Shown: piece after piece, positions 15,587 through 23,082 of the stretch
Layout of the letters: each line of letters begins with the position of its first letter
Numbering within the stretch: position 1 is the first letter of the stretch
NCBI GenBank assembly: GCA_035637595.1
Contig: DASPWW010000162.1
Location: forward strand, 1-25,770
Reading direction: 5' to 3'
Source: DASPWW01 sp035637595
Lineage (GTDB): Bacteria > Actinomycetota > Thermoleophilia > Solirubrobacterales > 70-9
Length of the DNA: 25,770 bases
The notes under the pieces: model-generated
Told to the model about the DNA's origin: nothing
What the model saw: the letters and a program-made list of their open reading frames with translations, nothing else
Database searches by the model: none
Made by a program: the position numbers and the translations under genes

Positions 15587-16279
15587 ATGAGCGAACCGCC
15601 CGTGCGCTTCCGCCGCGCCTTCGCCGCGATCCTCGCCAAGGACCTGCGCATCGAGCTGCGGACGCTCCAGTCCGTCCCGGCGATGGTCCTGTTCTGCGTC
15701 GCGACCTTCGTCCTGTTTCGCTACGGGCTCGACCGCACCGAGCTCACCGGAAGCCTCGCGGCCGGTGTGCTGCTGGCGACGCTGCTGTTCGCCGCGGTGC
15801 TGGCGATCAACCGGCTGTTCGTCGCCGAGCGCGAGCAGGGCGGCTTCGACGCGATCCGCCTCGCCCCGATCGACGCCACCGCTCTGCTCGCCGCCAAGGC
15901 GGCGGCGCTCGTCGTCTACCTGGCCGCGCTCGAGGTCGTCGCGGTGCCGATCTTCGGCGTCTTCTTCCTCGACGACTGGGCCGGCCTCGGGCCGCTGTGC
16001 GCCGTGCTCGTGCTCGCCGACCTCGGCCTGGCGGCGACGGGAACCCTGATCTCCTCGATGGCGACCCACTCGCGCGCCCGCGACCTGCTCGTGCCACTGA
16101 TCCTGCTGCCGCTGCTGATCCCGCTGATGATCGCCGCCGCCGGCGCCGCCGAGCCGCTGCTTGTGCGCGGGGGCCCGCAGTACGACGACTTCGGCCAGTG
16201 GCTCGGCGTCCTGGCGCTCTACGACGCGGTCTTCGCCCTTGTCGCCTACGCGGTGTACGACTTCGTGCTCGAGGATTGA
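15587..16279 (+). CDS. ccmB: Heme exporter membrane subunit CcmB
   Basis: A 230-aa protein. ATG 15587 is chosen because GGAGG lies at 15573-15577; the earlier in-frame start (15533) would overlap the dyad region. About six transmembrane helices are visible: VPAMVLFCVATFVLFRYGL, GVLLATLLFAAVLAINRLF, AAALVVYLAALEVVAVPIFGV, LCAVLVLADLGLAATGTLI, LLVPLILLPLLIPLMIAAAGA and LALYDAVFALVAYAVYDFV. Family marks are LAKDLRIELRT at the N-terminus, FVAEREQGGFDAIRLAP in the first cytoplasmic loop, and LVPLILLPLLIPLMIAA. It forms the membrane channel part of the CcmAB ATPase. A 109-bp gap separates it from ccmA, so it may also have its own promoter. It converges with the RTX gene with 19 bp between stops. 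Confidence 0.9.
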   Translation: MSEPPVRFRRAFAAILAKDLRIELRTLQSVPAMVLFCVATFVLFRYGLDRTELTGSLAAGVLLATLLFAAVLAINRLFVAEREQGGFDAIRLAPIDATALLAAKAAALVVYLAALEVVAVPIFGVFFLDDWAGLGPLCAVLVLADLGLAATGTLISSMATHSRARDLLVPLILLPLLIPLMIAAAGAAEPLLVRGGPQYDDFGQWLGVLALYDAVFALVAYAVYDFVLED

Positions 16280-16298
16280 TCTCAACTCGCCCGCGGTC

Positions 16299-17537
16299 CT
16301 AGACGTCCACCTTCTTCTCGCATTTGAACGCCTTGTCCTTGCCCTGGGCGCCGTCGCACTTGTCCTTGTCGGCCTCTCCGTAGAGCTTGTCCTTGCCTTG
16401 ACCGCCGTTCAGGCGGTCGTTCCCGTCGCCGCCGCAGATCAGGTCGCGTCCTTCGACGCCCTTGATGATGTCGTTACCGCCTAGACCCGCGATCACATCC
16501 GCGGCGGCGGTGCCGATCAACTGGTCGGCGCCTTCCGTTCCGACCAGCGTCGCGTGAGCCTTCCCGCACGGCACCGGAATCGCCTGCCAGTCCGGCGCGA
16601 ACTCGGAAACCGTCGTCGTGTTGGTCAGATTCACCTCGCCGCTTCCGTCGATGTTGTGGATGAAGATGTCCGTCTCGAAGAGGTCGGACTCGGGATCGGG
16701 CTCGCGGACGAAGGCGATCCGCGAGCCATCTGGTGAGAACGTCGGAGCAGTCTCGTTCGTGGTCGGGGTGTTGGTCAGGTCGAACTGCCCCGATCCGTCG
16801 GCGTTCATGACGAAGATGTCGTAGGACTCCTCGAACGTCGGGTCAGTGTCCCGGGCGAACGCGATCTGCCTCCCGTCCGGGGACACAGCGGGATCGACGT
16901 CGTCGGTCGGGAAGTTGGACACTTGCACGGGCGCGGAGCCGTCGGAGTTCATGACCAGGATCTCGGCGTCCCCGCCTGAGGGCTGGCGCTCGAAGGCGAT
17001 CCGCGTCCCGTCGGGGAAGAACGCGGGGTTGCTGTCCTCCGCCGGGTCACTGGTCACTGGCACCTGGCCGCTGCCGTCGGAGTTCATGACGACAATCTCG
17101 CTGTCGGCTCCGGAGAAGTCGCGCTCCAAGGCGAGCCTGCCCGCGCCCGCCGAGAAGCTGGGGTTGAAGTCCGCGGCCGGATCGTTGGTCAGGTTTGCCT
17201 GCCCGCTGCCATCGGCTCCCATCACATAGATCTCGGACTCAAGATCGAAGTCCAGTGGGTACCTGACGAAGGCGATCACGCTCCCATCGGCCGAGTAGGA
17301 CGGGGCGAACTCGTCCTCCGGGCTGTTGGTGAGGTCGAGGAGGCCGCTCCCATCGGGATTGATGGCGAAGATCTCGAAGTTGAAGCTCGGCCCGGGAGCT
17401 TCTCGAGTAAACGCAATCCTGCCCGGAACCCCCGGGAAGGTGGACTCGGCGGGCGGCGCCGCGGCTCCCGCGACCGCGAGGAAAGCGAGGACGCCCACCG
17501 CCCCGGCCCTACGGCGAAACCTCACCAACGTCTGCAT
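16299..17537 (-). CDS. Exported TolB/PD40-like propeller with C-terminal RTX calcium-binding repeats
   Basis: A 412-aa protein. Start ATG 17537 has SD GGGGAGG; the longer frame runs into the opposite promoter and is rejected. The signal peptide (FRRRAGAVGVLAFLAVAGAAA) ends near PPAESTFPG. Six or seven WD40-like beta-propeller (PD40) blades repeat the pattern INPDGSG..DLTNSP..D.APSYSADGS.IAFVR (residues 45-330). Then come RTX nonapeptides (GLGGNDIIKG, GGDGNDRLNG, GGQGKDKLYG), which bind Ca in a parallel beta roll, and a Lys/Asp/Cys-rich end (KDKCDGAQGKDKAFKCEKKVDV). It is a paralogue of the 24442 protein, but with an RTX tail in place of poly-Lys. It lies antisense between ccmB and ccmC. Function unknown; a calcium-stabilised surface or secreted protein is inferred. 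Confidence 0.83.
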   Translation of the reverse strand: MQTLVRFRRRAGAVGVLAFLAVAGAAAPPAESTFPGVPGRIAFTREAPGPSFNFEIFAINPDGSGLLDLTNSPEDEFAPSYSADGSVIAFVRYPLDFDLESEIYVMGADGSGQANLTNDPAADFNPSFSAGAGRLALERDFSGADSEIVVMNSDGSGQVPVTSDPAEDSNPAFFPDGTRIAFERQPSGGDAEILVMNSDGSAPVQVSNFPTDDVDPAVSPDGRQIAFARDTDPTFEESYDIFVMNADGSGQFDLTNTPTTNETAPTFSPDGSRIAFVREPDPESDLFETDIFIHNIDGSGEVNLTNTTTVSEFAPDWQAIPVPCGKAHATLVGTEGADQLIGTAAADVIAGLGGNDIIKGVEGRDLICGGDGNDRLNGGQGKDKLYGEADKDKCDGAQGKDKAFKCEKKVDV

Positions 17538-17572
17538 CGAATCCTCCCCGCTGCCGAATACCCGTGAACCCG

Positions 17573-17602
17573 ACCGTAACCCCGGCAGGATCGCTGCGTC
17601 AA
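17573..17602 (-). promoter_or_regulatory. Promoter of the TolB/RTX gene
   Basis: On the minus strand, -35 TTGACG (17602-17597), an 18-nt spacer and -10 TACGGT (17578-17573) are seen, followed by a leader of about 28 nt with SD GGGGAGG before ATG 17537. This is the best -35/-10 pair in the window. Confidence 0.6.
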
Positions 17603-17656
17603 CCGGCAACTCGCCGGGCGGGCGCCAGGCTCGCTCTACGATATGGGCCTCCCCCC

Positions 17657-18406
17657 GTGTACCCCAAGGGCCTGCGCACACTCGCCCTCATAACGGTCGC
17701 CACGCTGGTGGCGGGCTTCGCCCTGGTCTTCTACTTCGCGCCGCTCGATGCCGACCAGGGGTTCATCCAGAAGATTTTCTACCTCCACGTGCCGCTCGCG
17801 ACCACCGCGCTGGTCGGGTTCGTGGTCGCGGCGGTGTTCGCGATTCGCCACCTGCGCAGCGGCGACTCGGCCGATGACGCGCGCTCCTACGTCGCGATCC
17901 ATCTCTCGGTGATCTTCGGCGTCGCCGTGCTCGCGACCGGGATGATCTGGGCACGCGCATCGTGGGGCAAGTGGTGGGTTTGGGACGAGCCGACCCTGAC
18001 CAGCTTCCTGATCGTCTTCCTCCTCTACTGCACCTACTACCCGCTGCGCTACGCGATCGAGGACCGCGACCGCCAGGCGCGCTACGCGTCGGTGTTCGCG
18101 ATCACCGCGGGCGCCTTCGTGCCACTCAACTTTGTCGCCGTCCGTCTCGCCGAGAGCCTCGTCCACCCGCGCGTCTTCGCGACCGCCGAGGGCGGGATGC
18201 CGGCCAAGATGTGGCTGACGTTCCTGGTCTGCCTCGCCGGGGTGGCGATGCTGTGGGTGACCCTCGTTCGCTTCGAGCTCGCCGCCAAGAGCGCCTCGGC
18301 AAGCCTGGCGCGCCTGCGCCGCGCGCTCGACGGCGACGAGGTGACTCAACCCGGCGCCCCGGCCCGCCCGACCGCGACGGTCCCGGCGCGCGCCGCCCAG
18401 TCCTGA
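17657..18406 (+). CDS. ccmC: Heme exporter protein CcmC
   Basis: A 249-aa membrane protein with about six helices. It binds heme and attaches it to CcmE. The WWD signature is WGKWWVWDEPTLT (103-115). Two axial-ligand His candidates are His44 (FYLHVP) and His170 (SLVHPR), in the positions known for CcmC. The GTG at 17657 is preferred since it gives the usual family length and starts at YPKGLRTLALITVATLVAGF. An upstream in-frame ATG (17564) would overlap the divergent promoter and add a non-conserved Pro/Arg stretch. Residues after 230 form a Pro/Ala-rich cytoplasmic tail. Its stop overlaps the ccmD ATG by one base. CcsA/ResC also has WWD, but it is longer and pairs with CcsB, which is absent. 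Confidence 0.88.
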   Translation: MYPKGLRTLALITVATLVAGFALVFYFAPLDADQGFIQKIFYLHVPLATTALVGFVVAAVFAIRHLRSGDSADDARSYVAIHLSVIFGVAVLATGMIWARASWGKWWVWDEPTLTSFLIVFLLYCTYYPLRYAIEDRDRQARYASVFAITAGAFVPLNFVAVRLAESLVHPRVFATAEGGMPAKMWLTFLVCLAGVAMLWVTLVRFELAAKSASASLARLRRALDGDEVTQPGAPARPTATVPARAAQS

Positions 18407-18573
18407 TGCCCGCGCTGCCGCTCGACGAGGCCGGCAAGTACGTAGCCGGCGCATACTTGGTCTTCGTCGCCCTGCTGCTCGTCTACGTCGCGATCATGGC
18501 CGCCAAGCTGCAGCGCATCGAGCGCGAGCTTCGCGAGCTCGCCGACCGCGCCCAGGAGGGGACGGGCAGGTGA
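18406..18573 (+). CDS. ccmD: Heme exporter protein CcmD
   Basis: A 55-aa single-pass protein: GKYVAGAYLVFVALLLVYVAIM membrane helix, then a charged amphipathic cytoplasmic tail (KLQRIERELRELADRAQE). The topology, the short length and the position after ccmC match CcmD, which helps release holo-CcmE from CcmC. It starts at ATG 18406 inside TGATG with ccmC, and ends in GTGA overlap with hemA. Confidence 0.8.
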   Translation: MPALPLDEAGKYVAGAYLVFVALLLVYVAIMAAKLQRIERELRELADRAQEGTGR

Positions 18574-19913
18574 GCGAGATCCTGACGCTCGGCGTCTCGC
18601 ACAAGACCGCGCCGCTCGAGCTGCGCGAGCGCCTCGCGCTGCCCGAGGGGCGCGCCGTCGGGGTGCTCGGTGAGCTGACCGCATCCGAGCACATCCACGA
18701 GGCGGCCGCGCTCTCGACCTGCAACCGGACCGAGCTCTACGTCGTCGCCGCCGAGCCGGTGGAGGCCGAAAGCCACGCGCTCGGCCTGCTCGCGCGGGAG
18801 GCCGACATCCGCCTGACCGAGCTTCTGGGGCACATCTACTCGCTGCGCGGACCCGACGCGGCCCGCCACCTGTTCTCGGTCACCGCGGGGCTCGACTCGA
18901 TGATCGTCGGCGAGGCCGAGATCCAGGGCCAGGTCAAGCGCGCCTACGAGCTGGCGCTGGTCGAGGGTGCCACCGGCCCGATCCTCAACCGGATGTTCCG
19001 GGGCGCGCTGGCGGGTGGCAAGCGCGCACGCTCGGAGACCGGGATCAGCCAGCGCGGCCTCTCGATCCCGTCGGTCTCCGTCGAGCTGGCCCAGCGCACG
19101 CTCGGCGACCTCGCACAGCGGACCGTGCTGCTCGTCGGCGCGGGCGAGACCGCGGAGCTGACAGCACGTGCACTGGCGGCCCGTGGCGTCGAGGCGGTGT
19201 TCGTCGCCAACCGCCACTACGACCGGGCGATCGGGCTGGCGCAGCGATTCGGCGGCCGGGCGGTGCGCATCGACGAGTTGCCGGCCCAGCTCGAGCTTGC
19301 GGACATCGTCGTCTCGACCACGAACTCCCCCCACCACCTCATCGAGCGAGAGGAGCTGGACCTCGTCCTCGAGCGCCGCGAAGGGCGCCCGCTGCTGTGC
19401 ATGGACCTCGCCGTGCCGCGCGACATCGACCCCTCCTGCCGCGAGGTTCCCGGGGTCACGCTCCACGACGTCGACGAAGTCCAGGCGATTGCGGAGCGCA
19501 ACGCCTCCAACCGCGCGACGGAGGCGACCCACGCGGCGCGGATCCTCGACGGTGAGCTGGCGCGCTTCGAGAACTGGCTCGCCTCGCTCGAGGTGGTTCC
19601 CACCGTTGCGGCGCTTCGCCACCGGGCCGACGAGATCGTGGAGCGTGTTCTGGCCGAGAACGAGCCCCGGTGGGAGAGCCTCTCGGATCCCGATCGCGAG
19701 CGGCTCCGGACGATGGCCCGTGCGATCGCCAGCCGGCTGCTGCACGAGCCGACGCTTCGGGTCAAGCGCTCGGCGGAGGATGACCCCGGCTACGAGTACG
19801 TCCACGCCCTGCGCGAGCTCTTCGGCCTCGATGTCGAGACCGCCCCGATCGAGGCGGAGGACGCCGAGGTCCACCCGATCGAGGACCGGCGGCGCGGCCG
19901 CGAGCAGGGGTAG
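18570..19913 (+). CDS. hemA: Glutamyl-tRNA reductase HemA
   Basis: A 447-aa protein. It reduces glutamyl-tRNA(Glu) with NADPH to glutamate-1-semialdehyde, the first committed step of C5-pathway tetrapyrrole synthesis. The catalytic Cys51 is in LSTCNRTELYVV. His100 and GLDSMIVGEAEIQGQVKRAYE form the substrate pocket. The NADPH domain has LLVGAGETAELTARAL (about 187-202), MDLAVPRDIDPSC is conserved, and the C-terminal dimerisation helices run from about residue 310 (FENWLASLEVVPTVAALR). GTG start in a four-base overlap with ccmD, so heme export and heme synthesis are translationally linked. A C-terminal acidic/Arg tail (after residue 425) is extra. Confidence 0.97.
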   Translation: MSEILTLGVSHKTAPLELRERLALPEGRAVGVLGELTASEHIHEAAALSTCNRTELYVVAAEPVEAESHALGLLAREADIRLTELLGHIYSLRGPDAARHLFSVTAGLDSMIVGEAEIQGQVKRAYELALVEGATGPILNRMFRGALAGGKRARSETGISQRGLSIPSVSVELAQRTLGDLAQRTVLLVGAGETAELTARALAARGVEAVFVANRHYDRAIGLAQRFGGRAVRIDELPAQLELADIVVSTTNSPHHLIEREELDLVLERREGRPLLCMDLAVPRDIDPSCREVPGVTLHDVDEVQAIAERNASNRATEATHAARILDGELARFENWLASLEVVPTVAALRHRADEIVERVLAENEPRWESLSDPDRERLRTMARAIASRLLHEPTLRVKRSAEDDPGYEYVHALRELFGLDVETAPIEAEDAEVHPIEDRRRGREQG

Positions 19914-19915
19914 AT

Positions 19916-20821
19916 ATGCGGCTCGGCACGCGGGGCAGCGCGCTGGCGCTCGCCCAGGCGCGGCTCGTCGCGGACGCCCTCGACGGGGCCGAGATCGTCG
20001 CGATCAAGACCTCCGGTGATCGCAGCGCCGCCGGCGGCGACAAGGCGCGCTTCGTGCGCGAGATCGAGCGCGCCCTGCTCGACGGCGAGGTGGACCTCGG
20101 GGTCCACTCGGCCAAGGACGTTCCAACCGACCTGCCCGACGGCCTCGAGATCGCCGGGGTCCTTTCGCGCGAGGACCCCGCCGACTGCTTCGTGGGCGCG
20201 GCGGGATCGCTCGCCGAGATTCCGGCCGGGGCCCGGATCGGGACCGCCAGCCTGCGCCGCCGCGCGCAGCTTCTCGCCGCGAGCCCCGACCTCGAGATCG
20301 CAGAGCTGCGTGGAAACGTCGACACGCGGCTGCGGCGCCTGCGCGACGGCGACTTCGACGGCATCGTGCTCGCGACCGCCGGGCTGCGGCGCCTTGGGCG
20401 CGCCGACGAGATCGCGTTTCGGTTCTCGACCGAGGAGATGACGCCGGCCTGCGGCCAGGGCGCCCTCGCGCTCGAGGCGCGAAGCGGCGACGCCGGCGCG
20501 ACGCGAGCCGTTAGCTCGCTGACCGACCGCGCAGCGCTCGTCGAGCTGACCGCGGAGCGCGCCGCGGTCGCCGAGCTCGATGCCACCTGCCACACCCCGG
20601 TCGGCGTCAACGCGCGGCTCGACGGCGACGAGCTGAGCGTCGAGGCGTTCGTCGGGCTGCCGGACGGCAGCGAGTGGGTGCGCGACACGGTCCGGCGCCC
20701 GGCGCAGGATCCGGCGCAGGTCGGGCGCTGGCTTGCGGGCCGCCTGCTCGCCGCGGGCGCCGGAGAGTTGCTCGACCGCACCGACGCGGGCAGGGGCGGC
20801 GGCCCCGAGGACCATGTGTAG
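19916..20821 (+). CDS. hemC: Hydroxymethylbilane synthase (porphobilinogen deaminase) HemC
   Basis: A 301-aa protein. It joins four porphobilinogen units into hydroxymethylbilane using a dipyrromethane cofactor. It starts directly in the first strand, RLGTRGSALALAQA. Catalytic Asp68 is in VHSAKDVPT. Cofactor and substrate Arg clusters are visible at ASLRRRAQLL and LRGNVDTRLRRL. GQGALALEAR is conserved. The cofactor-bearing Cys is Cys225 in LDATCHTPVG, where many homologues have GGCQVPIG. The ATG lies 2 nt after the hemA stop. A short, Gly/Asp-rich C-terminus follows the family end. Confidence 0.96.
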   Translation: MRLGTRGSALALAQARLVADALDGAEIVAIKTSGDRSAAGGDKARFVREIERALLDGEVDLGVHSAKDVPTDLPDGLEIAGVLSREDPADCFVGAAGSLAEIPAGARIGTASLRRRAQLLAASPDLEIAELRGNVDTRLRRLRDGDFDGIVLATAGLRRLGRADEIAFRFSTEEMTPACGQGALALEARSGDAGATRAVSSLTDRAALVELTAERAAVAELDATCHTPVGVNARLDGDELSVEAFVGLPDGSEWVRDTVRRPAQDPAQVGRWLAGRLLAAGAGELLDRTDAGRGGGPEDHV

Positions 20822-20824
20822 GCT

Positions 20825-21106
20825 ATGTGTATGTACAGCGAGCGGTTTCAGATCCTGCTGTCGCCCGAGCAGCGCAAGCGCCTCGAGGACGAGGCCCGGC
20901 GGACCGGCTCCTCGATCAGCGCGCTCGTGCGCGAGGCCGTCGACGCGCGGTTCGGTGGCGTGACCCGTGAGCAGCGGATGGCGGCCGCGGAGCGGATCGC
21001 CTCGGGCACGGCTGAGTTCATCCCGCCCGACGAGCTCGAGGAGCTGCTCGACAGCCGTTACGACGAGGAGTATGCCGACCTGATCGAGAAGCAGTCGCGC
21101 GACTAG
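20825..21106 (+). CDS. Ribbon-helix-helix (CopG-like) antitoxin
   Basis: A 93-aa protein; ATG 20831 is an equally good start and would make 91 aa. The beta strand MYSERFQILLS plus helices PEQRKRLEDEARRTG and SISALVREAVDARF form an RHH DNA-binding fold. The acidic C-terminal half (PPDELEELLDSRYDEEYADLIEKQ) is suited to wrap and inhibit a PIN toxin. It starts only 3 nt after the hemC stop, and its stop abuts the toxin TTG. TAGGCT (20819-20824), which includes the hemC stop, lies 6 nt before ATG 20831 and might act as a -10 box, giving the pair its own promoter. Confidence 0.82.
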   Translation: MCMYSERFQILLSPEQRKRLEDEARRTGSSISALVREAVDARFGGVTREQRMAAAERIASGTAEFIPPDELEELLDSRYDEEYADLIEKQSRD

Positions 21107-21544
21107 TTGCTCGCCTTCGTCGATACCAACGTCATCGTTTACGCGAAGATCGCGCCTACCGCTGAGCTGAGCCAAGCGTGCTCCGCCGTCATGCGAGCGA
21201 TCGGCGGGGGAGCCATTCGATGCCGCGCGTCCGTCGCGGTGATCGAGGAGGTCTGGCATCTCGAGCTGCGGGGTCGGCCCGCCGGTTTGGACGGAACGAC
21301 GAACGATGCGTACCTGTTGTTCACCCCGCTGCTGGCGGTCACCGACGAGATCTTCCGCGACGCGCTGGCGATCGACGCAGGCAGCCTCGGCTCCAACGAC
21401 CGTGTCCACGCCGCAACGTGCGCCGCGCACGGGATCGACACGATCCTGTCCGCCGACGCGGGCTTCGACGGCGTCGCGGGGCTACGGCGGGTGGATCCGC
21501 TCGATCGCGACGCCGTGGCCGCGCTGACCCGCGAGGAGGCATGA
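21107..21544 (+). CDS. vapC: PIN-domain ribonuclease toxin (VapC-like), inside the heme operon
   Basis: A 145-aa protein. Acidic PIN residues: Asp6 (FVDTNVIVYA), Glu47/Glu48 (VIEEVWH), Asp98 (SNDRVHAATC) and Asp117 (SADAGFD). The start is TTG 21107, directly after the antitoxin TAG; the MLAFVDTNV N-terminus is normal for PIN toxins, so no longer form is needed. Its stop overlaps the next ATG as ATGA, so toxin and CobA/HemD are co-translated. It is not closely similar to the PIN protein at 8872, so the two pairs are independent. RNA target unknown. Confidence 0.86.
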   Translation: MLAFVDTNVIVYAKIAPTAELSQACSAVMRAIGGGAIRCRASVAVIEEVWHLELRGRPAGLDGTTNDAYLLFTPLLAVTDEIFRDALAIDAGSLGSNDRVHAATCAAHGIDTILSADAGFDGVAGLRRVDPLDRDAVAALTREEA

Positions 21545-23058
21545 GCGCCCGCCGGGGAGTGGTCTACTTGGTGGGGGCCGGCCCCGGCGATCCCGGTCTG
21601 ATGACCCTGCGCGCGGCCGAGCTCATCGCCTCGGCCGACGTGATCGTCCACGACCGCCTGATCCCGGCCGGTGCGCTCGACGCCGCACGCCCCGATGCCG
21701 AGCTGATCAACGCCGGCAAGCGCCCGGGGGCGGCCGAGATCCCCCAGGACGAGATCGAGTCGCTGATGGTCGAGAGAGCGCGCGCGGGCCACAGCGTGGT
21801 GCGGCTGAAAGGCGGCGACCCGTTCGTCTTCGGCCGCGGCGGCGAGGAGGGCGAGGCGCTGCGCGCCGCAGGAGTCGAGTTCGAGGTCGTCCCGGGGGTG
21901 ACGGCCGGGGTCGCCGGCCCCGCGTACGCCGGCATCCCCGTCACCCATCGCGAGGACGCGTCCGCGGTCGCCTTCGTCACCGGCCACGAGGATCCCGACA
22001 AGCCGGGCTCGGCGCTCGACTGGGACGCGCTGGCCTCGTTTCCGGGGACGCTCGTGATCTACATGGGCGTCAAGCGCCTCGGCGAGACCGTCGAGCGGCT
22101 GATCGCGGCCGGCCGGGACGCCGCCGAGCCCGCGGCGGCGATAGAGCGCGGGACCCTGCCGGGGCAGCGGACGATCGAGGCGAAGCTCGGCGACCTGCCG
22201 GCTGCGGCGGACGCGGGCGGCCTGCGCGCGCCCGCGGTCGTCGTGATCGGCCCCGTCGCCGCCCGCCGCGATGGCCTCGCGTGGCTCGAGCGCCGGCCCC
22301 TGCACGGCCGCCGCGTCGTCGTCACCCGCGCCCGCGCCCAGGCCAGTGGCCTCGCCCGAACGCTGGCCGCGCTGGGTGCCGAGGTCGTCGAGCTGCCGGC
22401 GATCCGGATCGAGCCGCGGCTCGACTCCGACGAGGTGCGCCACGCCGTGGACGAGATCTACTCGTACTCCCTCGTCTGCCTGACGAGCCCCAACGGCGTC
22501 CGGCTGCTCTTCGAGGCGCTCGCCAACGCCGGCCGCGACGCCCGGGCGCTCGCCAACGCGACGGTCGCGGCGATCGGGCCGGGCACGGCGGCGGCGCTGC
22601 GCGACCACGGCGTGATCGCCGACGTCGTTCCGGAGCGCTCCGTCGCCGAGGCGCTCGTCGAGGCGCTCGCCGGCGTCGAGATCTCTGGCCGACCCGCGCT
22701 CGTCGCGCGCGCGGCCGAGGCGCGCGACGTCCTGCCCGACGCGCTGCGCGAGCGTGGAGCCGAGGTCGACGTGGTCGCGCTCTACGAGACGCTCGCCGAT
22801 GAGCCCGACCCCGCCGCGCTCGAGGCGGCCCGCGATGCCGACTACGTGACCTTCACCTCCTCGTCGACGGTCCGCAACTTCGTCGCGGCTGTCGGCGACG
22901 GCTTCCCGGACGCCGCGAGGATCGTCTCGATCGGCCCGGTGACGAGCGAGGCCGCGCGCGAGGCCGGTCTATCCGTCCAGGTCGAGGCGACCCGCCACGA
23001 CCCCGACGGCCTCGTCGAGGCACTGCTCGCCGACGCGGCGGGTTCCGCCTCCACCTGA
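21541..23058 (+). CDS. cobA/hemD: Fused uroporphyrinogen-III C-methyltransferase / uroporphyrinogen-III synthase
   Basis: A 505-aa bifunctional protein. Residues 1-245 are the SUMT domain, which methylates uroporphyrinogen III twice with SAM to precorrin-2 (towards siroheme, cobalamin or alternative heme): VYLVGAGPGDPGLMTLRAAE, VVRLKGGDPFVFGRGGEE, VVPGVTAGVAGPAYAGIPVTHR. Residues 254-500 are HemD, which cyclises hydroxymethylbilane to uroporphyrinogen III: GRRVVVTRARAQASGLARTL, CLTSPNGVRLLFEAL, VAAIGPGTAAAL, YVTFTSSSTVRNF, IGPVTSEAAREAGL. The fusion is known in actinobacteria and clostridia. Start ATG 21541 follows a strong SD (GAGGAGG). No separate CysG dehydrogenase/ferrochelatase domain is present, and hemB, hemL and hemE are not in the window. 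Confidence 0.95.
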   Translation: MSARRGVVYLVGAGPGDPGLMTLRAAELIASADVIVHDRLIPAGALDAARPDAELINAGKRPGAAEIPQDEIESLMVERARAGHSVVRLKGGDPFVFGRGGEEGEALRAAGVEFEVVPGVTAGVAGPAYAGIPVTHREDASAVAFVTGHEDPDKPGSALDWDALASFPGTLVIYMGVKRLGETVERLIAAGRDAAEPAAAIERGTLPGQRTIEAKLGDLPAAADAGGLRAPAVVVIGPVAARRDGLAWLERRPLHGRRVVVTRARAQASGLARTLAALGAEVVELPAIRIEPRLDSDEVRHAVDEIYSYSLVCLTSPNGVRLLFEALANAGRDARALANATVAAIGPGTAAALRDHGVIADVVPERSVAEALVEALAGVEISGRPALVARAAEARDVLPDALRERGAEVDVVALYETLADEPDPAALEAARDADYVTFTSSSTVRNFVAAVGDGFPDAARIVSIGPVTSEAAREAGLSVQVEATRHDPDGLVEALLADAAGSAST

Positions 23059-23082
23059 TAGTGCTACCTTGACGAGGAGGTC

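Noticed and set aside
21139..22608. 489-codon minus-strand frame opposite cobA/hemD
   Set aside because: Antisense shadow of a certain gene. The same holds for the 546-codon frame at 19790-21430.
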